Source: Haplomitrium mnioides
Lineage: Eukaryota; Marchantiophyta; Haplomitriopsida; Calobryales
Length of the DNA stretch: 31,118 nt
Reading direction: 5' to 3'
NCBI GenBank assembly: GCA_049999725.1
Contig: JBNGIS010034683.1
Span: forward strand, 1-31,118
Part shown: positions 9,319 through 19,900 of the stretch, one piece after another
Position numbering within the stretch: position 1 is the first letter of the stretch
Layout: every line of letters starts with the position of its first letter
Translations under genes and position numbers: made by a program
The notes under the pieces: model-generated
What the model was told of the DNA's origin: nothing
Seen by the model: only the letters and a program-made list of their open reading frames with translations
The model's database searches: none

Positions 9319-10039
9319 CGCTTTGCGTCCTTAGATTGCTTGTACATCAACCCGAATGAATTCGAAGGCCATCGAGGTATACCCCTCCACGCGTTGATCC
9401 TGCAAGCCTGATCCAATGAATAGTCGTTAATCCCATTGGCTTGGAATAGGGGGTGACAACGTGTGTCCTCTGCGGTCGTTATTCCCGTTACAATGGAATG
9501 GGAGAAGGCGTCGTGTGTCCTGCGGTTGGTCAAGAAAAAGACAAGGACAATGGTAACTGAATTGAGTGTCCAAAGAATCTCGTAGGGCAAGATTCAACAG
9601 ATTCCCATGGATCCAAGTTCAACAGGAATCTCTGCGGATTCCCCCAATATCCCACGGAGCCCCCTTGAGCGCCACATCGTCCGCAACTCTGCTGTCCGAC
9701 ACCGCCCCGCAAGGGGGTAGGCGGACCGTCGCGCTTACCCCTTGTCCGAAGTTGACCCGTGGACTTTCCTCTCATTCATCCACATTTTCGAAACCCTCAA
9801 CGGACTCCCGGCGCTCGTTACGTCATCCGAAGAACCCCTCCTCATCGAGTAAGAACTTGTGCCGATGTTGTCATTTCATCATTCCTTCAAGATAAGAACA
9901 ATGCGTGCGTCCGAGGCTCCCTGCGTTAAGTTTTCCGAAAGCTCAATATAAGAACTACAAGGCTCCTTTGGATTGTTCACCCCTCCTCGAACTTTTGGAT
10001 GCCGCAGCCAGACCCTGTTCGAACTTTCTCCCTTGGTCA

Positions 10040-10475
10040 TACCAAATCTGCATAGAATCACCCTTTCGGCGCCGCTTGCTCTTTTGTCGATCGGACGTGC
10101 GCTAACTTGTTTTCCTGACCGACTCCATCTGGCTCCCTGATTCTTTGAAACATTGCCTTTTTGACATATCCTTTCTTTTCCCTCAACCGGATCGGCACCA
10201 TATCGCCCTTCTAGCTCAGCCTTCTTCCCATTAGACGGTTCACGATGGATCACCGTTTCAGCATTGCCGCTCTTCGTTGAACCGGACTGTCAATAAGTCG
10301 CCTTTTTGCCTCCACTCGCTCTTTGTCGGACCGTTCGGTGATTTGTCCCCATTTCAGCTCTCCTCTACTTTTCCTCCGATCGGATCTCCGATAAGTCACC
10401 CTTCCGACACTCTTCCATTTTCCTTCGGCCAGACCCATAATATATCACCCTTTCGGGTCTTTCTCCTCACTCCCC
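10040..10475. repeat. Degenerate ~48-bp tandem array in the LTR
   Basis: A motif of the type CGGATCT-CGATAAGTCACCCTTTCGG recurs about every 43-52 bp, near 10045, 10093, 10136, 10188, 10233, 10279, 10328, 10378 and 10427. It is repeated in the other LTR at about 24180-24615 and, with cleaner units, at 26364-26600. Confidence 0.65.
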
Positions 10476-10651
10476 GGTTGGACTCCCTTCGAATCCTTGT
10501 TAAGCGGGGTCCCCACTTAGGGAGGCGACTTCTTGCAGATCTTCGGGTTCCTTGGAGCTACCACATCTTCCGTAGAATCCCGTGAATCGCTCTATAGGCG
10601 TCACGTTTCCATGGAATCTCACGGGGCCTTCTGGGAACTCCACATTTCCGC

Positions 10652-10656
10652 TAGGA
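10652..10656. repeat. Target duplication of the inverted-repeat element (left), TAGGA
   Basis: TAGGA stands on both sides of the insertion (10652-10656 and 18226-18230) and only once in the uninterrupted LTR (CGCTAGGATCCG near 24788). If the element is read as starting at CAG, an imperfect 8-bp duplication is an alternative. Confidence 0.7.
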
Positions 10657-10690
10657 ACAGCTGCTACTTTGAACCAGGAACCGCTGCTGA
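10657..10690 (+). repeat. Left terminal inverted repeat
   Basis: It contains GCTACTTTGAACCAGGAAC (10663-10681), identical to the reverse complement of the right end at 18200-18218. A partial second subrepeat (GCTGCTGAG) follows. Confidence 0.8.
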
Positions 10691-10697
10691 GTTCCTA

Positions 10698-10985
10698 TTT
10701 CACTTGGTAGTTGAAATTTTTTTTTTTTAAGATTTGGCATTCAAAAACATCAATTTTACGACTAAAATCTTATTTTCGAAAAAAAAATCGTTTTTTATAA
10801 ACAAAAAATGCATATTTTACATTGAGATTATATTTCAAATATTTTTTTATAGAAAACAACTTGAAAATAAAACATTTTGGTTATTCGAATATTTTATAAA
10901 AACTTGACACTATTGTGAAGAAACTAAATTCATAAAAAATGAAATAAAACATATATCTTTTAGTGGAAAAGAACTATAGGAAAAC
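10698..10985. other. AT-rich subterminal region
   Basis: Dense A and T runs and no coding signal. The arrangement mirrors the AT-rich right subterminal region (about 17900-18179), though I see little direct sequence identity apart from poly-A/T. Confidence 0.5.
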
Positions 10986-11039
10986 ATAAATGTCCAGTCG
11001 GGTAAGGACTTTGAACCTGACTTTGAGCATCGTAGCCAA

Positions 11040-11215
11040 CAAAGTCTATGCAAGCATAGACTCCAAACCTGAACCGTAAAGCCTATGCACACATAGACTC
11101 TGAACAAGAATCCTAAATTTTGTGCGTGCTTAGACTCTGAACAAGAACAATGAAGTTATGCACGCATGGACTTTGAACTAGAATCCTAGAGCCAAAACAT
11201 GCCAAGATTCTAAAC
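11040..11215. repeat. ~37-bp tandem repeat with palindromic core
   Basis: Core starts at about 11046, 11083, 11119, 11156 and 11193 give a spacing of 36-37 bp. A unit reads roughly CTATGCACACATAGACTCTGAACAAGAATCCTAAAG, and the units are strongly diverged. Confidence 0.7.
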
Positions 11216-11440
11216 AAGAACATATTTAATCAAAAATAGATGTGTAGGCGTACAGGGACTTTGAATTAAAGCACTAAAGCCTATGTACGAATATACTCCA
11301 AACTAGAACCCTAAAGCCTATGGGTTTAGGGTTGTTGAAACTCATATAGACATGGACTTCAAATGAGAGTTCTAAAGTCTATGCGTGCATGGGATGTTAT
11401 AGCTCTTGCACATATAGACTTCGAGTCGGATTGCTAGCTA

Positions 11441-11668
11441 GAAGTCTATACGTGCATGGACAACTTAGTCCTATGCTTGCAAGGACTACTCAAGCCTATA
11501 CATGCATGGACAACTTAGTCCTAAGCTTGCATGGACTATTAAAGCCTATGCGCGCATGGATTGTTGAAGCTCATGCGAGCCTAGACTATTGAAGCTCATG
11601 CGCGCTTGGACTATTGAAGCTCATGCGCGCATGGACTATTGAAGATCATGTGTGCATAGGCTAGTACC
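11441..11668. repeat. 25-bp tandem repeat, about 9 units
   Basis: Unit starts fall at 11441, 11466, 11491, 11516, 11541, 11566, 11591, 11616 and 11641, exactly 25 bp apart. The consensus is AAGCTCATGCGCGCATGGAC followed by TATTG. The core CATGCGCGCATG is a perfect palindrome. Confidence 0.9.
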
Positions 11669-14600
11669 TCACTAGTGAAGTACCTTGGTCATCGCTCATT
11701 TGGATTTAGAAGAGTCGAGTTTGCAAATAGTAGGAGACATGCACAGCTCTCAATGTAATGTGAAATGTGCATGAAGGTGAGCTATCCACAACCGCGACTG
11801 GATCAATATCTCACTACAAAACAAAATATTTTGGTCATTTCATTAACAAATTTGTGGGTGAGTGTTCACCACCCACTTACAAATTGAAACTCTTGGCTGG
11901 AAAGCTTGGAAAGAATCAAAGTGGTTGAATTTAGTTGGATTCAGCTAGAAGGCCCTTTGTATTAACTCTTCACATATCATGTAAGGGGTTGTACAAATTC
12001 TATGTGCCATAAAACCCAGTAGCATCACATCACAGTTACAATTTCAGCAACATTTGTACAACCTTATATGGCCAACAAATCAAACAAGAAATTCCACATT
12101 GAGAACAAATGTATGTTTAGACATACTTTTTTCGATTTCCATAAAATTAGACAAAGACAATGACGCAACACAAAACATGATTTTCTTACTTGTGAAAGTC
12201 ATGCGCAAGTCAAATCATCCTAGTTGGCGATGTTTACTTAAATGAGAGATATTGACTATGGAAACAATGTTCATTCAAATGGATTTTAAGAACTTCCCTC
12301 ATTACAAAGCTTCAATGTGTCGGTATGATGCACCTCTCCTCTCTTCTCAATGGAAGTTCTGACAAAATCCCTAGAGAGTCCTGATTGTAGACTACTATTC
12401 GGGATATCTACTTGAAGAAATAGAAATCTATTATAGTAATTTGCGTTGTGCAGTTGGCGAAGCCGATAGCCTCTCATCTTCCTCTACATAGAGCTTTCTC
12501 AACATCCATCACTTCTTCCAGAATGCATTCTTTGCGTTTCACATGAATGGGGTACGTGAGGCTGAAATGTGTGTAGTGGCCAAAAAACCCAAATACATGT
12601 TGTTGAATGAAGGCCTCCCTTCAATTTTCTTCACTCTTCAATACTTGACCACCAAATCGTTGGGCGTCTGCTTCAATGTTGTTAAAGTGGGGTCACCAAG
12701 GCAACCTGTACACTTCACCACTTCCTCCTGTAGCAAAGATGGTTCTGGTGAATGTGTGTAGACTCTCTTTTTGCTCAAGCTAAGAACATTCACCATCATT
12801 GTTGCACCAACTGCCAAAATTTGTCAGAAGTATGTAAACTAGAATGCATACGCAATAAAATCTCTACCTGCACAAAGACGAATATGTATTTCAAGGTGAC
12901 TAATAGAGGTAATCTATACTGATCAACTGACATAACAGCTGAATTGAAGAAAACCAACGTAGAAAGAAAAATTGCAAGGAAAAAAATTCCAAAAAGAAAA
13001 AACAACAACCTTCTATCAGCTGGAATCTAAGAGCGTATTAAACGAAAGAAGAAAATTTAGAGTTACAGCATCGAAATCGACCCTAAGTGAGATATGTACA
13101 GAATGAAAAATCTGAATGCAAAGAATGAGCACAAATGCAGGATTGAGCCCAAAATATGTTGTTGGCAAAGGGCACCTAAACATGTGGCAAATGGTAGACT
13201 CTAACTTAAGCTGGAGGTTGAAATGTTGAGAAGCAAAACCAGCTTGGTACTCTATTTGAATGCAACGTTCTAAGGTTATCAAGTCATCCTCTATTGTTAA
13301 TGACTGATCCCGCTATCACCTGCTACACAATCTTTTGCAAATGCTCTTTTCCCCTCCCCTTGATGCTCCTTACGCTCTCCCCTTCTCAAAGCCACATAAC
13401 CAAACCCCATGCGCGCATAGGCTTCAGGATAAACCAAAAGACTATGAGCGCAATGGGTTTGGAATCAGGTCTTTGAGATCCCCTACGTTCATGCCATGTG
13501 TCTGTGTGCATTCCATTATTTGCACAGAAACTCTGAAACTCAAAGAATGCTCAGAAAAAGTGAGGAAAAAACTCACAGAGGAATTGAAATGCTCTGTTGC
13601 TTGAAGGCATCAGCTCAATAAAGACAAAAACTACATGCACTCTGCAAAAAACGAAAGCTGAATCAAGGTGATAGATGCATGGTGTTGAATACAGAAGAAA
13701 ACATTGAAGAAAATTGAAACAAAAAAATAGAATCTGAATGAAGCAACTCCAGCTTCGTCAACTCCGAGAATTCTCACACAAAGGTGGTTCACTGCACCAG
13801 GTCGTGTTCACATATAGCTTCACAATTTTCACAAGAGAGATTGCCCATATCTCAGTCTACTCTGCTTGCTTGAGAAAGAGATTGTTCAAGTATATCAGCA
13901 ACCACCAACATTGTACTTGGATGTACCAGAGTCTAACGCCCAAATCTACTCGATAAAAAATTTAGAAATGAGGATTGCGCCTACAAAGCGGCTCCGGAAC
14001 CATGCATGTGTCATGCGAAATCAAAAGGAAGAAGTTGATGAGGGTCAGCAAGTCGAAGAAGAATAGAATAGGAAGGAAAGTTGTAGAAAACAAAAGCTTG
14101 ATCAATGCTCACACAAATGTGACTCAAACATGCTTGAAAAACCTGCAAGGGAAGAAGGCAAGCACAAAACGAGGAAGAATCTTTTAAAGGATTTGAAACG
14201 ATATGTCTCTAAAAACGATGAAATGATGTGCCTGCACCCTGCAAGAAATGAAAGCTAGAAGGTCCATGACGAAGTCGACGAATGCTCAAACGTCGAAGCA
14301 TAAAATGAATGCTGGTAAGTAACAGTCGAAGCAGCAGATAGAAAGCAATATGACAAGAAATCATAAATAATGAGCATTGCAAAGAAAGAGAGAATACACA
14401 AAAAGTGGCAATGAAGAGCGCGATAACTCAAGCAGAAGAAGTTATTCTAAAGGCTTTCTACCAATTGAAAAAATATTTCATAAAATGGGGATCTCAGTGC
14501 AATTTATTTTTAGCTGCAAGCTTCCTTGCTGTTGCCAAATCCAGCCATCGGCAATACAATTGTTTGCACCCCTCCCCTTTACAAAGCACTAGGTTTCAAA

Positions 14601-15831
14601 ACCCAATGCGCGCATAGGCTTCCGGTTTTTCCGCCCGACTATGCTCGCATGGGGTCTGAGTTAGGTTTTCAAGAGCCCATGCGTGCATGAGCTCTTCGAA
14701 GACCTCTATAACGTCCTTCGCACATCAGCACATGAATTCGGCAAGAAATCTATGCAAGTGTATTGATTTTTATTTGTTGTTGTGCTGCGTTTGATCTCGA
14801 TGTGAGCGCGCGAATCTTTGGGCTTGTTTTTTAGATTTTTGATGAGAAAACATCAAAGAGAGTGTTTCCCTTGTGAAGTGTTCTCTTCACATGAGCAGAT
14901 GGATTCAGCAGTTGCTCATATGGATGAATTCGGCATTCGATCATGATGTGAGCAACGATTTCTTAGGTTTCTTCTTTAGAAATTTTTATGAGAAAATATT
15001 AAAGAGAATGTTTGAGCTGAAGACATCTTGCTTGGGATTTGGAGCTAGTCTTCAAGAGCCTCTGCTGGCACGGACTTTCTAAAGTTGTGAGTGCAGAAAT
15101 TCTTCAAGAAATCGTCGCGAGTGGAAAAATTATTCAAGAAATTTACACTATTGCCTAGAATTCTATTGGTTGTTTTGTTGCATTTGTTCAAGATAAGAGC
15201 ACAAATTCTTTTGGTTTCTTCTATGAACTTTTTATGAGAATCTAAGAAAGAGTATTTCTCTTAAAGACTTCCAATCAACAATTTAACTCAAGAGTTTCAT
15301 TGGAGAGTGTCTTGAAAAACTTGCTCGACTTTTGGTATTAGATCTTCACCATTCACTTGAGCAGGTAGACCAAGAAAGAAACAATAGCCTTGCCCACGTG
15401 ACCATACTCTCTTGTTGGATCATTTACACCTTGAGTTGTTTGGCTTTTGTCATAGAGAAAATTGTTTAGCAAAGCATGTAAATGACTAAGGTATATTCAA
15501 GGGTAGGTCTTTTGGTTCTTAGATGCAGCCTTACAAGCCTCTAAATGCAATCATAGTTGCAAAAGATATCAATGTTACCTTTGGGTGTTCTCTAACAACA
15601 CGAAGCTTGAAAACTTTTGTCTAGAAATAAAAAATTGTGGCAGCATGACTTTGACGTTGTTTTTTATCAGCTACAAGGGACGATCCTCTTTATTTGTGTT
15701 TTGATCCGCCTTTAATTCAAGACATAATTAGTTGCATCATCATTTAATGTCATTGATTCAAACCTTCCCAAAACTTCAAAAATCTAAGTCGCAAAATCTA
15801 GCATGCTTAGTTGACCTAGCTATAATGTCTC
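11669..15831. other. Interior of the inverted-repeat element, nothing recognised
   Basis: About 4.2 kb, AT-rich, with short ORFs (all under 90 codons) on both strands and no domain I recognise. Isolated palindromic cores occur near 13409 (CCATGCGCGCATAGG), near 14607 (CAATGCGCGCATAGG) and near 14680 (CCATGCGTGCATGAG). Parts of 13,600-14,450 are purine-rich on the plus strand. Confidence 0.5.
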
Positions 15832-16191
15832 CTATGTAAACTCTGCTCTCAATGAAATCTCTCTTTGTAGTGGGACATTTGCAACCAATCTATTAGAGGA
15901 AACAATTCTACCTTTAACACATTGCTTCTTTAGATCTCTTTGGTCAAGTCTCTTGGGAAAATCATCTCAATGAATCCCAAAAGATTTTCTCTCATATCTC
16001 CTGAGAGACTCCCTCCAATGTAGCTCAGATCCAATTCTTTGCCTTGTCGTTTCCTCCCCAAACATTCTTTCAGCATAACTCAACTTGCCAAAGTCACATT
16101 CTCTTGGCAAAAATCTTTCTTCTACAACTATCTCTCTTCCATTTGAAATATTCTTATATTGTTTTAACAACTTCAATAATCTAGAAATCAA
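15832..16191 (-). pseudogene. Possible captured or decayed coding fragment
   Basis: A frame of about 120 codons on the minus strand is broken by one TGA (near 15965). Its composition is protein-like: SRLLKLLKQYKNISNGREIV, then FLPRECDFGKLSYAERMFGE, then RLDQRDLKKQC and RLVANVPLQREISL. It has many charged residues and no low-complexity runs. It has no clear start and no family I can name. It could be a remnant of the element's own gene, a fragment captured from a host gene, or a chance frame. Confidence 0.3.
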
Positions 16192-16214
16192 AACTCAGAA
16201 CTTTAAGCGCATCT

Positions 16215-16745
16215 AGACTCTAATCTAGAACTTTGAACCCTATGCGTACATAGACTTTGATGCACAAGTAGAAACCTAGACTTTGGTCTAGAACTCGAAA
16301 CCCTATGCGCACATAGACTTTGATGCAAAAGTCAAAACTTAGACTCTCATCTACAACTCAGAACCTTATGCGCGCCTAGACTGTGATGTGCAGGTTCAAA
16401 CCTAGACTTTGATCTAGAACTCCGAACCTTATGTGAGTACAGAGTTTGATGCATAAGTCAAAACCTAGACTGTGATCTAGAACTCGAAACCCTATGCCCA
16501 CATAGACTTTCATGCACGAGTCAAAACTTAGACTCTGATCTAGAACTTAGAACCCCATGCGTGCATAGACTTTGTTGTACAAGTTGAGACCTAGACTATG
16601 ATCTAGAACTCGGAGCCCTATGCACGCATAAACTTTGATGCATAAGTCAAAACTTAGACTCTGATCTAGAACTCAGAACCCTATGTGCACATAGACTTTG
16701 ATGCACAAGTTAAAGCCTTATGCGCACCTAAACTCTATTGTAGAG
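16215..16745. repeat. 63-bp tandem repeat, about 8 units with no indels
   Basis: Core starts (TATG or CATG) lie at 16241, 16304, 16367, 16430, 16493, 16556, 16619 and 16682, exactly 63 bp apart. Each unit pairs a palindromic half (CCCTATGCGCACATAGACTT) with a second half containing CTAGACTTTGATCTAGAACT. After 16682 the spacing breaks down (37, 39, 50 bp) and the copies fade by about 17000. Confidence 0.92.
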
Positions 16746-17325
16746 CTCAAAACCGTTTATGAGCATAGTCTTTATTGATGACTACTCAGATGTAGAACTT
16801 GGATTTCTATGTGTGTTTAGACTTTGGTGCGGAAGTCGGAGCCTCTTGCACGCTTAGACTCTGATACAGAATCTTGAACCTTGTACATACAAAGACTATT
16901 GTGTAGAACTTAGAACCTAAACCGCTCCAAGACTTTGATTAGAAACTTCAAAACTTTTTTTCGCAAAGACTCTAGTCAAAAACTTGGAGCACTTTACGTG
17001 TTTAGACTCTGAGGCATATTTCTAAACTCACTGCTTGTTTGGTTGCTCTAGCCTTTTGTATTTTGAGCTATGACTCTTTTGCGCATATGAATCTTTGAGT
17101 TTTAGAGGATTTTGAGTTTACAGTCTGTATCCTCGGTTGTAGAAGTGTGAACCCTATGCGCGCATAGACTTTGAACATTTACAGTCTGTATCCTCGGTTG
17201 TAGAAGTGTGAACCCTATACGCGCATAGATTTTGATTTGCAAGCGAAGCGTACAACGTACAAAAACTCTTCTACGGAACCTAAAACCTAGCTTCTTCTTA
17301 GTCTTTCTTTAAGAATGTTGTGCTT

Positions 17326-17580
17326 GTGAGTTCGGATTCCTATGCGGGCATAGACTTTGGGGTGGAGTGTTCAGATGGTGAGTTTGGATTCCTAGGCGCG
17401 CCTAGACTTTGGGGTGGAGTGTTCAATTGGTGAGTTCGGATTCCTATGCGCGCATAGACATTGAGGTGGAGTGTTCACTTGTTGAGCTTAGATTCCTTAG
17501 CGCCCCTAGACTTTGGAGTGGAGTGTTCACATGTTGAGATTGGATTCCTATACGCGCATAGACTTTGGGGTGGAAGTCCA
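17326..17580. repeat. 52-bp tandem repeat, 5 units (second copy)
   Basis: GATTCC anchors lie at 17335, 17387, 17439, 17491 and 17543, all 52 bp apart. The array matches 1021-1280 in unit number and order. Confidence 0.9.
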
Positions 17581-18179
17581 TGCCTTTTTTAATTGCTGGA
17601 ACCTTTTTGAAAGCCTACATTCACTTTTTATTGCATGGATTTTCAACCTAAACTGAAAGCTTCTTTTCTTCTTGACGTTTTAATTAAAGCTCCTAAATCG
17701 ATGAAATGTTTCTTTTTCTTTGTTTTTGTGTTCACTATTGCAAACTTATTCCCTAGACTTCTAGTCCTCTTAGGCTTTTTCTTTGTGTTTTGTAATGTTT
17801 TTCCAATAAAAAAGTTCGAAAGAGCACCATGTCTATGCACGCCTCAAGTTTGTGCAATCAAACATATTTCAAAATAGTTTCTTGTGATGTGTATTTAAAC
17901 TTTTGGGCTTAGAATTGTAATCAATGATAAATGCAATTTTTTGATGAAAACTTATCGTAATTTTTATGATTTTAAACAAATTTGAATTTTCCAATGTTTT
18001 CAGAAAAACTGGTAATATTGATTGATTTTGCATAACGAATTTGACTTTTGCTCTATTATGCTTGCTGAAACGACCAAAAACAAACCCAAAAAACTGATGT
18101 ACTTTTTGTTTTTAAAAATTAACCTCGTTTTTTTATGTTTTTTATATGAAAAATCATAATTTTTCCCAAAAAAAAGAAA

Positions 18180-18225
18180 GTTCCTATTCTGAGTAGCTTG
18201 TTCCTGGTTCAAAGTAGCAACTGTT
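18180..18225 (-). repeat. Right terminal inverted repeat
   Basis: Two direct subrepeats, GTTCCTATTCTGAGTAGC and GTTCCTGGTTCAAAGTAGC, followed by AACTGTT. The element ends at 18225 and TAGGATCCG of the host LTR follows. Confidence 0.8.
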
Positions 18226-18230
18226 TAGGA
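18226..18230. repeat. Target duplication of the inverted-repeat element (right), TAGGA
   Basis: It matches 10652-10656. The host LTR resumes with TCCGCGGATTC, as in the uninterrupted copy near 24793. Confidence 0.7.
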
Positions 18231-18780
18231 TCCGCGGATTCAAAGAGAAAGCTCGATCGGCCCTTGTAGGGCACACTCTTGCTTGCGGGATCAAGGCCTC
18301 CCCCTTCTCTAGCCTAGCTCCTCCTTGTAACGATCTTGCCTCCTCATTTCGTCCCCGATCTTTGCTTCTTGATTTGTGGCCGCTGCAAGACATGTCCGCG
18401 ATCTTCTTCTCCTTCAAGTGCCTTCGGATTTCTGCGTTGTGGATCCGTTCTTCCTCCTTAGATCGCTTTGCCTGTAGTGGGTGTTTCTTTCTCCCTTGCT
18501 CGGCTTCGATCCTCGCATCCTTATAAGACCCACGGGTTCTCGCTGGCCTGCTTTGAATTTTGAAATGGGACCCCTCCTGCGGCTGGCGATCCCAGTTCTC
18601 TTCTCATCTCTTCTGCGATGATCTCATTTTCCTCCTAGGAATCATGCGCCTTGCTCTTTACTAGTTGTTTGAGAGTAATCCACTGCTCTTGAGAGGCCTT
18701 CACACTTGCAAAGGGCCATTGTGCTAGTGATGCTTCTGATTTCTGAATTCTGCTTTAGAGACCCAAATCACTGGCTGACA
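18231..18780 (-). repeat. Element 2 3' LTR, right piece (LTR 5' end)
   Basis: It is collinear with 24793-25342 and with 26830-27379. It ends CTGGCTGACA, the complement of the LTR start TGTCAGCCAG on the element strand. It is the part of the LTR that follows the polypurine tract. Confidence 0.85.
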
Positions 18781-18783
18781 TAA

Positions 18784-18793
18784 CTCCCCCTTC
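18784..18793 (-). other. Polypurine tract of element 2
   Basis: On the element strand GAAGGGGGAG followed by TTA lies directly before the LTR start TGTCAGCC (18780). Position and composition fit the plus-strand primer site of an LTR retrotransposon. Confidence 0.75.
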
Positions 18794-19028
18794 AAGTGTG
18801 AAACGTCCCCGTGAACACACTTCTTCTCTCTCAATTGGTGTATGCCTCTGCTGTTGGTCATTGGCTTGAACTTTGCAACTCCTGCAATACAACCCGACAA
18901 AATGCCCCCCAACAAAACACACACCCACATAACAGCTTACTTGTGCTAGCTGGACACCCTTGATGGGGTCATAGTTGGGTTTTTTTCCTTCTTCTCCTGA
19001 TTCTCACATTTTTGGTCTGTCGAAGTGC
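18794..19028 (-). other. Remnant between deleted pol and polypurine tract (element 2)
   Basis: No domain is recognised. Homology to element 1 pol fades left of about 19030 (element 1 equivalent about 3940), which marks the right edge of a deletion that removed RT, RNase H and integrase. The stretch is probably the 3' untranslated part of the element. Confidence 0.5.
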
Positions 19029-19500
19029 GCCTTGCTATCCTCTGCTGACATCAGAGTAGCCTAATGAACTCCGCTTGCCTCTTGATGAGATTCTTCGGAC
19101 CTCCCCGTGTCTACTTGCTCCATCCGACGAGGCACTTCGGACCTGTCCCCTCTTCCGATCGTGGTGTCCTCACCTCTGGCCCTATTGACCGCTGATATCG
19201 TCCACTGGTGCTCTGGTCCATCATAGATGGATAATTCGATTTGGTTGACAGACGTCACACCCTCCTCCAACAGATCCTCCTCTGTCGATTCGTTCACCAT
19301 CTGTACCTAGTAGTGGTACTCCGAGTCCTCTTCTTCGTCAAACCACTCACTGTCATACTCCGCCTCGGGCTAAGTTTCCCCCAAGTGAGGAACAGGACCA
19401 TAGTGCACCGTCGTTTTGTCGGGGCCGAACACCAATGTGGAGTTCCACTAGTTGTGCATTACTCTGGCCTCATATAGCTACGGCCTTCCTATCAACACCG
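19029..19500 (-). pseudogene. Protease-RT linker fragment (element 2)
   Basis: The frame at 19061-19300 (TEEDLLEEGVTSVNQIELS, then EHQW) matches the element 1 linker (TEEDLSEEGVVSVNQIELS) and is cut where RT should follow. The upstream nucleotides to about 19500 also align with 4237-4425 but contain stops. Confidence 0.75.
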
Positions 19501-19597
19501 GGTAAGGAGAAGCTCTGGTGGGTCGCATTACCAGATAATTCAGTTTGAACTCTTTTCCCCCTATGAATGTTGGAATTTGGAGGAGAGAGCCCAATGG

Positions 19598-19900
19598 CTA
19601 TACTCGCGACCTGTCTGCCAGCCTCATGATCTTGGTTGTAGGCTGGAATTCCGTGAATCCCAGCTTATGAGCTGTTTCCTCCACCATGATGTTGACCCAT
19701 GCCCCTCCATCTACGGGCACTAAAGACAGTGTGCACCCCGCGATCTGGATGTCGATCTCTAGGGCCCCCTTATCTTCACAGATTAGTTGCAGATCTACTG
19801 GAGCTCCCACCTTGGGTAGCCTCTTTCTCCTCTTCGCACCCATTAGCGATTCACTGAGTTGTCTCCGATATAGTGGGCTATCCTTGATAAGTTGGCCCAC
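19598..19900 (-). pseudogene. Gypsy aspartic protease fragment (element 2)
   Basis: About 100 codons align with the element 1 protease. The active-site segment is LVPVDGGAWVNIMVEE (about 19677-19720), followed by LGF and MRLADRSRV. The frame ends about 30 residues earlier than in element 1. The conserved lead-in SPLYRRQLSESLMGAKRRKR is present. Confidence 0.82.

Larger units (their letters stand above)
7718..10656 (-). repeat. Element 2 3' LTR, left piece
   Basis: Colinear with 21842-24790. It starts TGTCGCTCCCC, passes a stretch of about 925 bp (to about 8645), then a GC-richer part with a 312-bp tandem dimer and a degenerate array of about 48 bp, and stops at CTAGGA (10651-10656) where the inverted-repeat element enters. 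ORFs on both strands here lie in repeats, have no protein family signature and are not conserved as proteins. Confidence 0.85.
10657..18225. mobile_element. 7.57-kb terminal-inverted-repeat element, no coding capacity seen
   Basis: The ends are inverted copies of each other: ACAG(C/T)TGCTACTTTGAACC... at the left and ...GGTTCAAAGTAGCAACTGTT at the right, matching over about 24 nt with one difference. The insertion interrupts the element 2 LTR between matching TAGGA sequences. Both ends are AT-rich (10700-10980 and 17590-18180). The interior holds four minisatellites with a common palindromic core and no recognisable transposase, so it is probably non-autonomous. A second copy ends at 2158. 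The superfamily is not assigned: CAG...CTG ends recall hAT, but a 4-5 bp duplication does not fit hAT. Confidence 0.75.

Noticed and set aside
9267-10585. ORFs of 60-125 codons in the LTR (for example 9879-10253 and 9566-9895) and their copies at 23230-24457 and 25563-26295
   Set aside because: They lie in repeat-rich LTR sequence, overlap on both strands, show no domain, and their frames are not consistently kept between LTR copies.
10650-10660. 8-bp hAT-type duplication GCTAGGAA / TTTAGGAT around the inverted-repeat element
   Set aside because: Only five of eight bases agree, and both copies end in TT after CTG/CTA, so TT probably belongs to the element. Kept as an alternative, not the main call.
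11669-15831. Short ORFs such as 12543-12761 and 13335-13604 as host genes
   Set aside because: No splice-consistent gene model, no recognisable domain, and the position is inside a transposon.
16215-17580. CRISPR-like array from regularly spaced repeats
   Set aside because: The whole 52-bp or 63-bp unit repeats, spacer included, there are no cas genes, and the context is a plant transposon.
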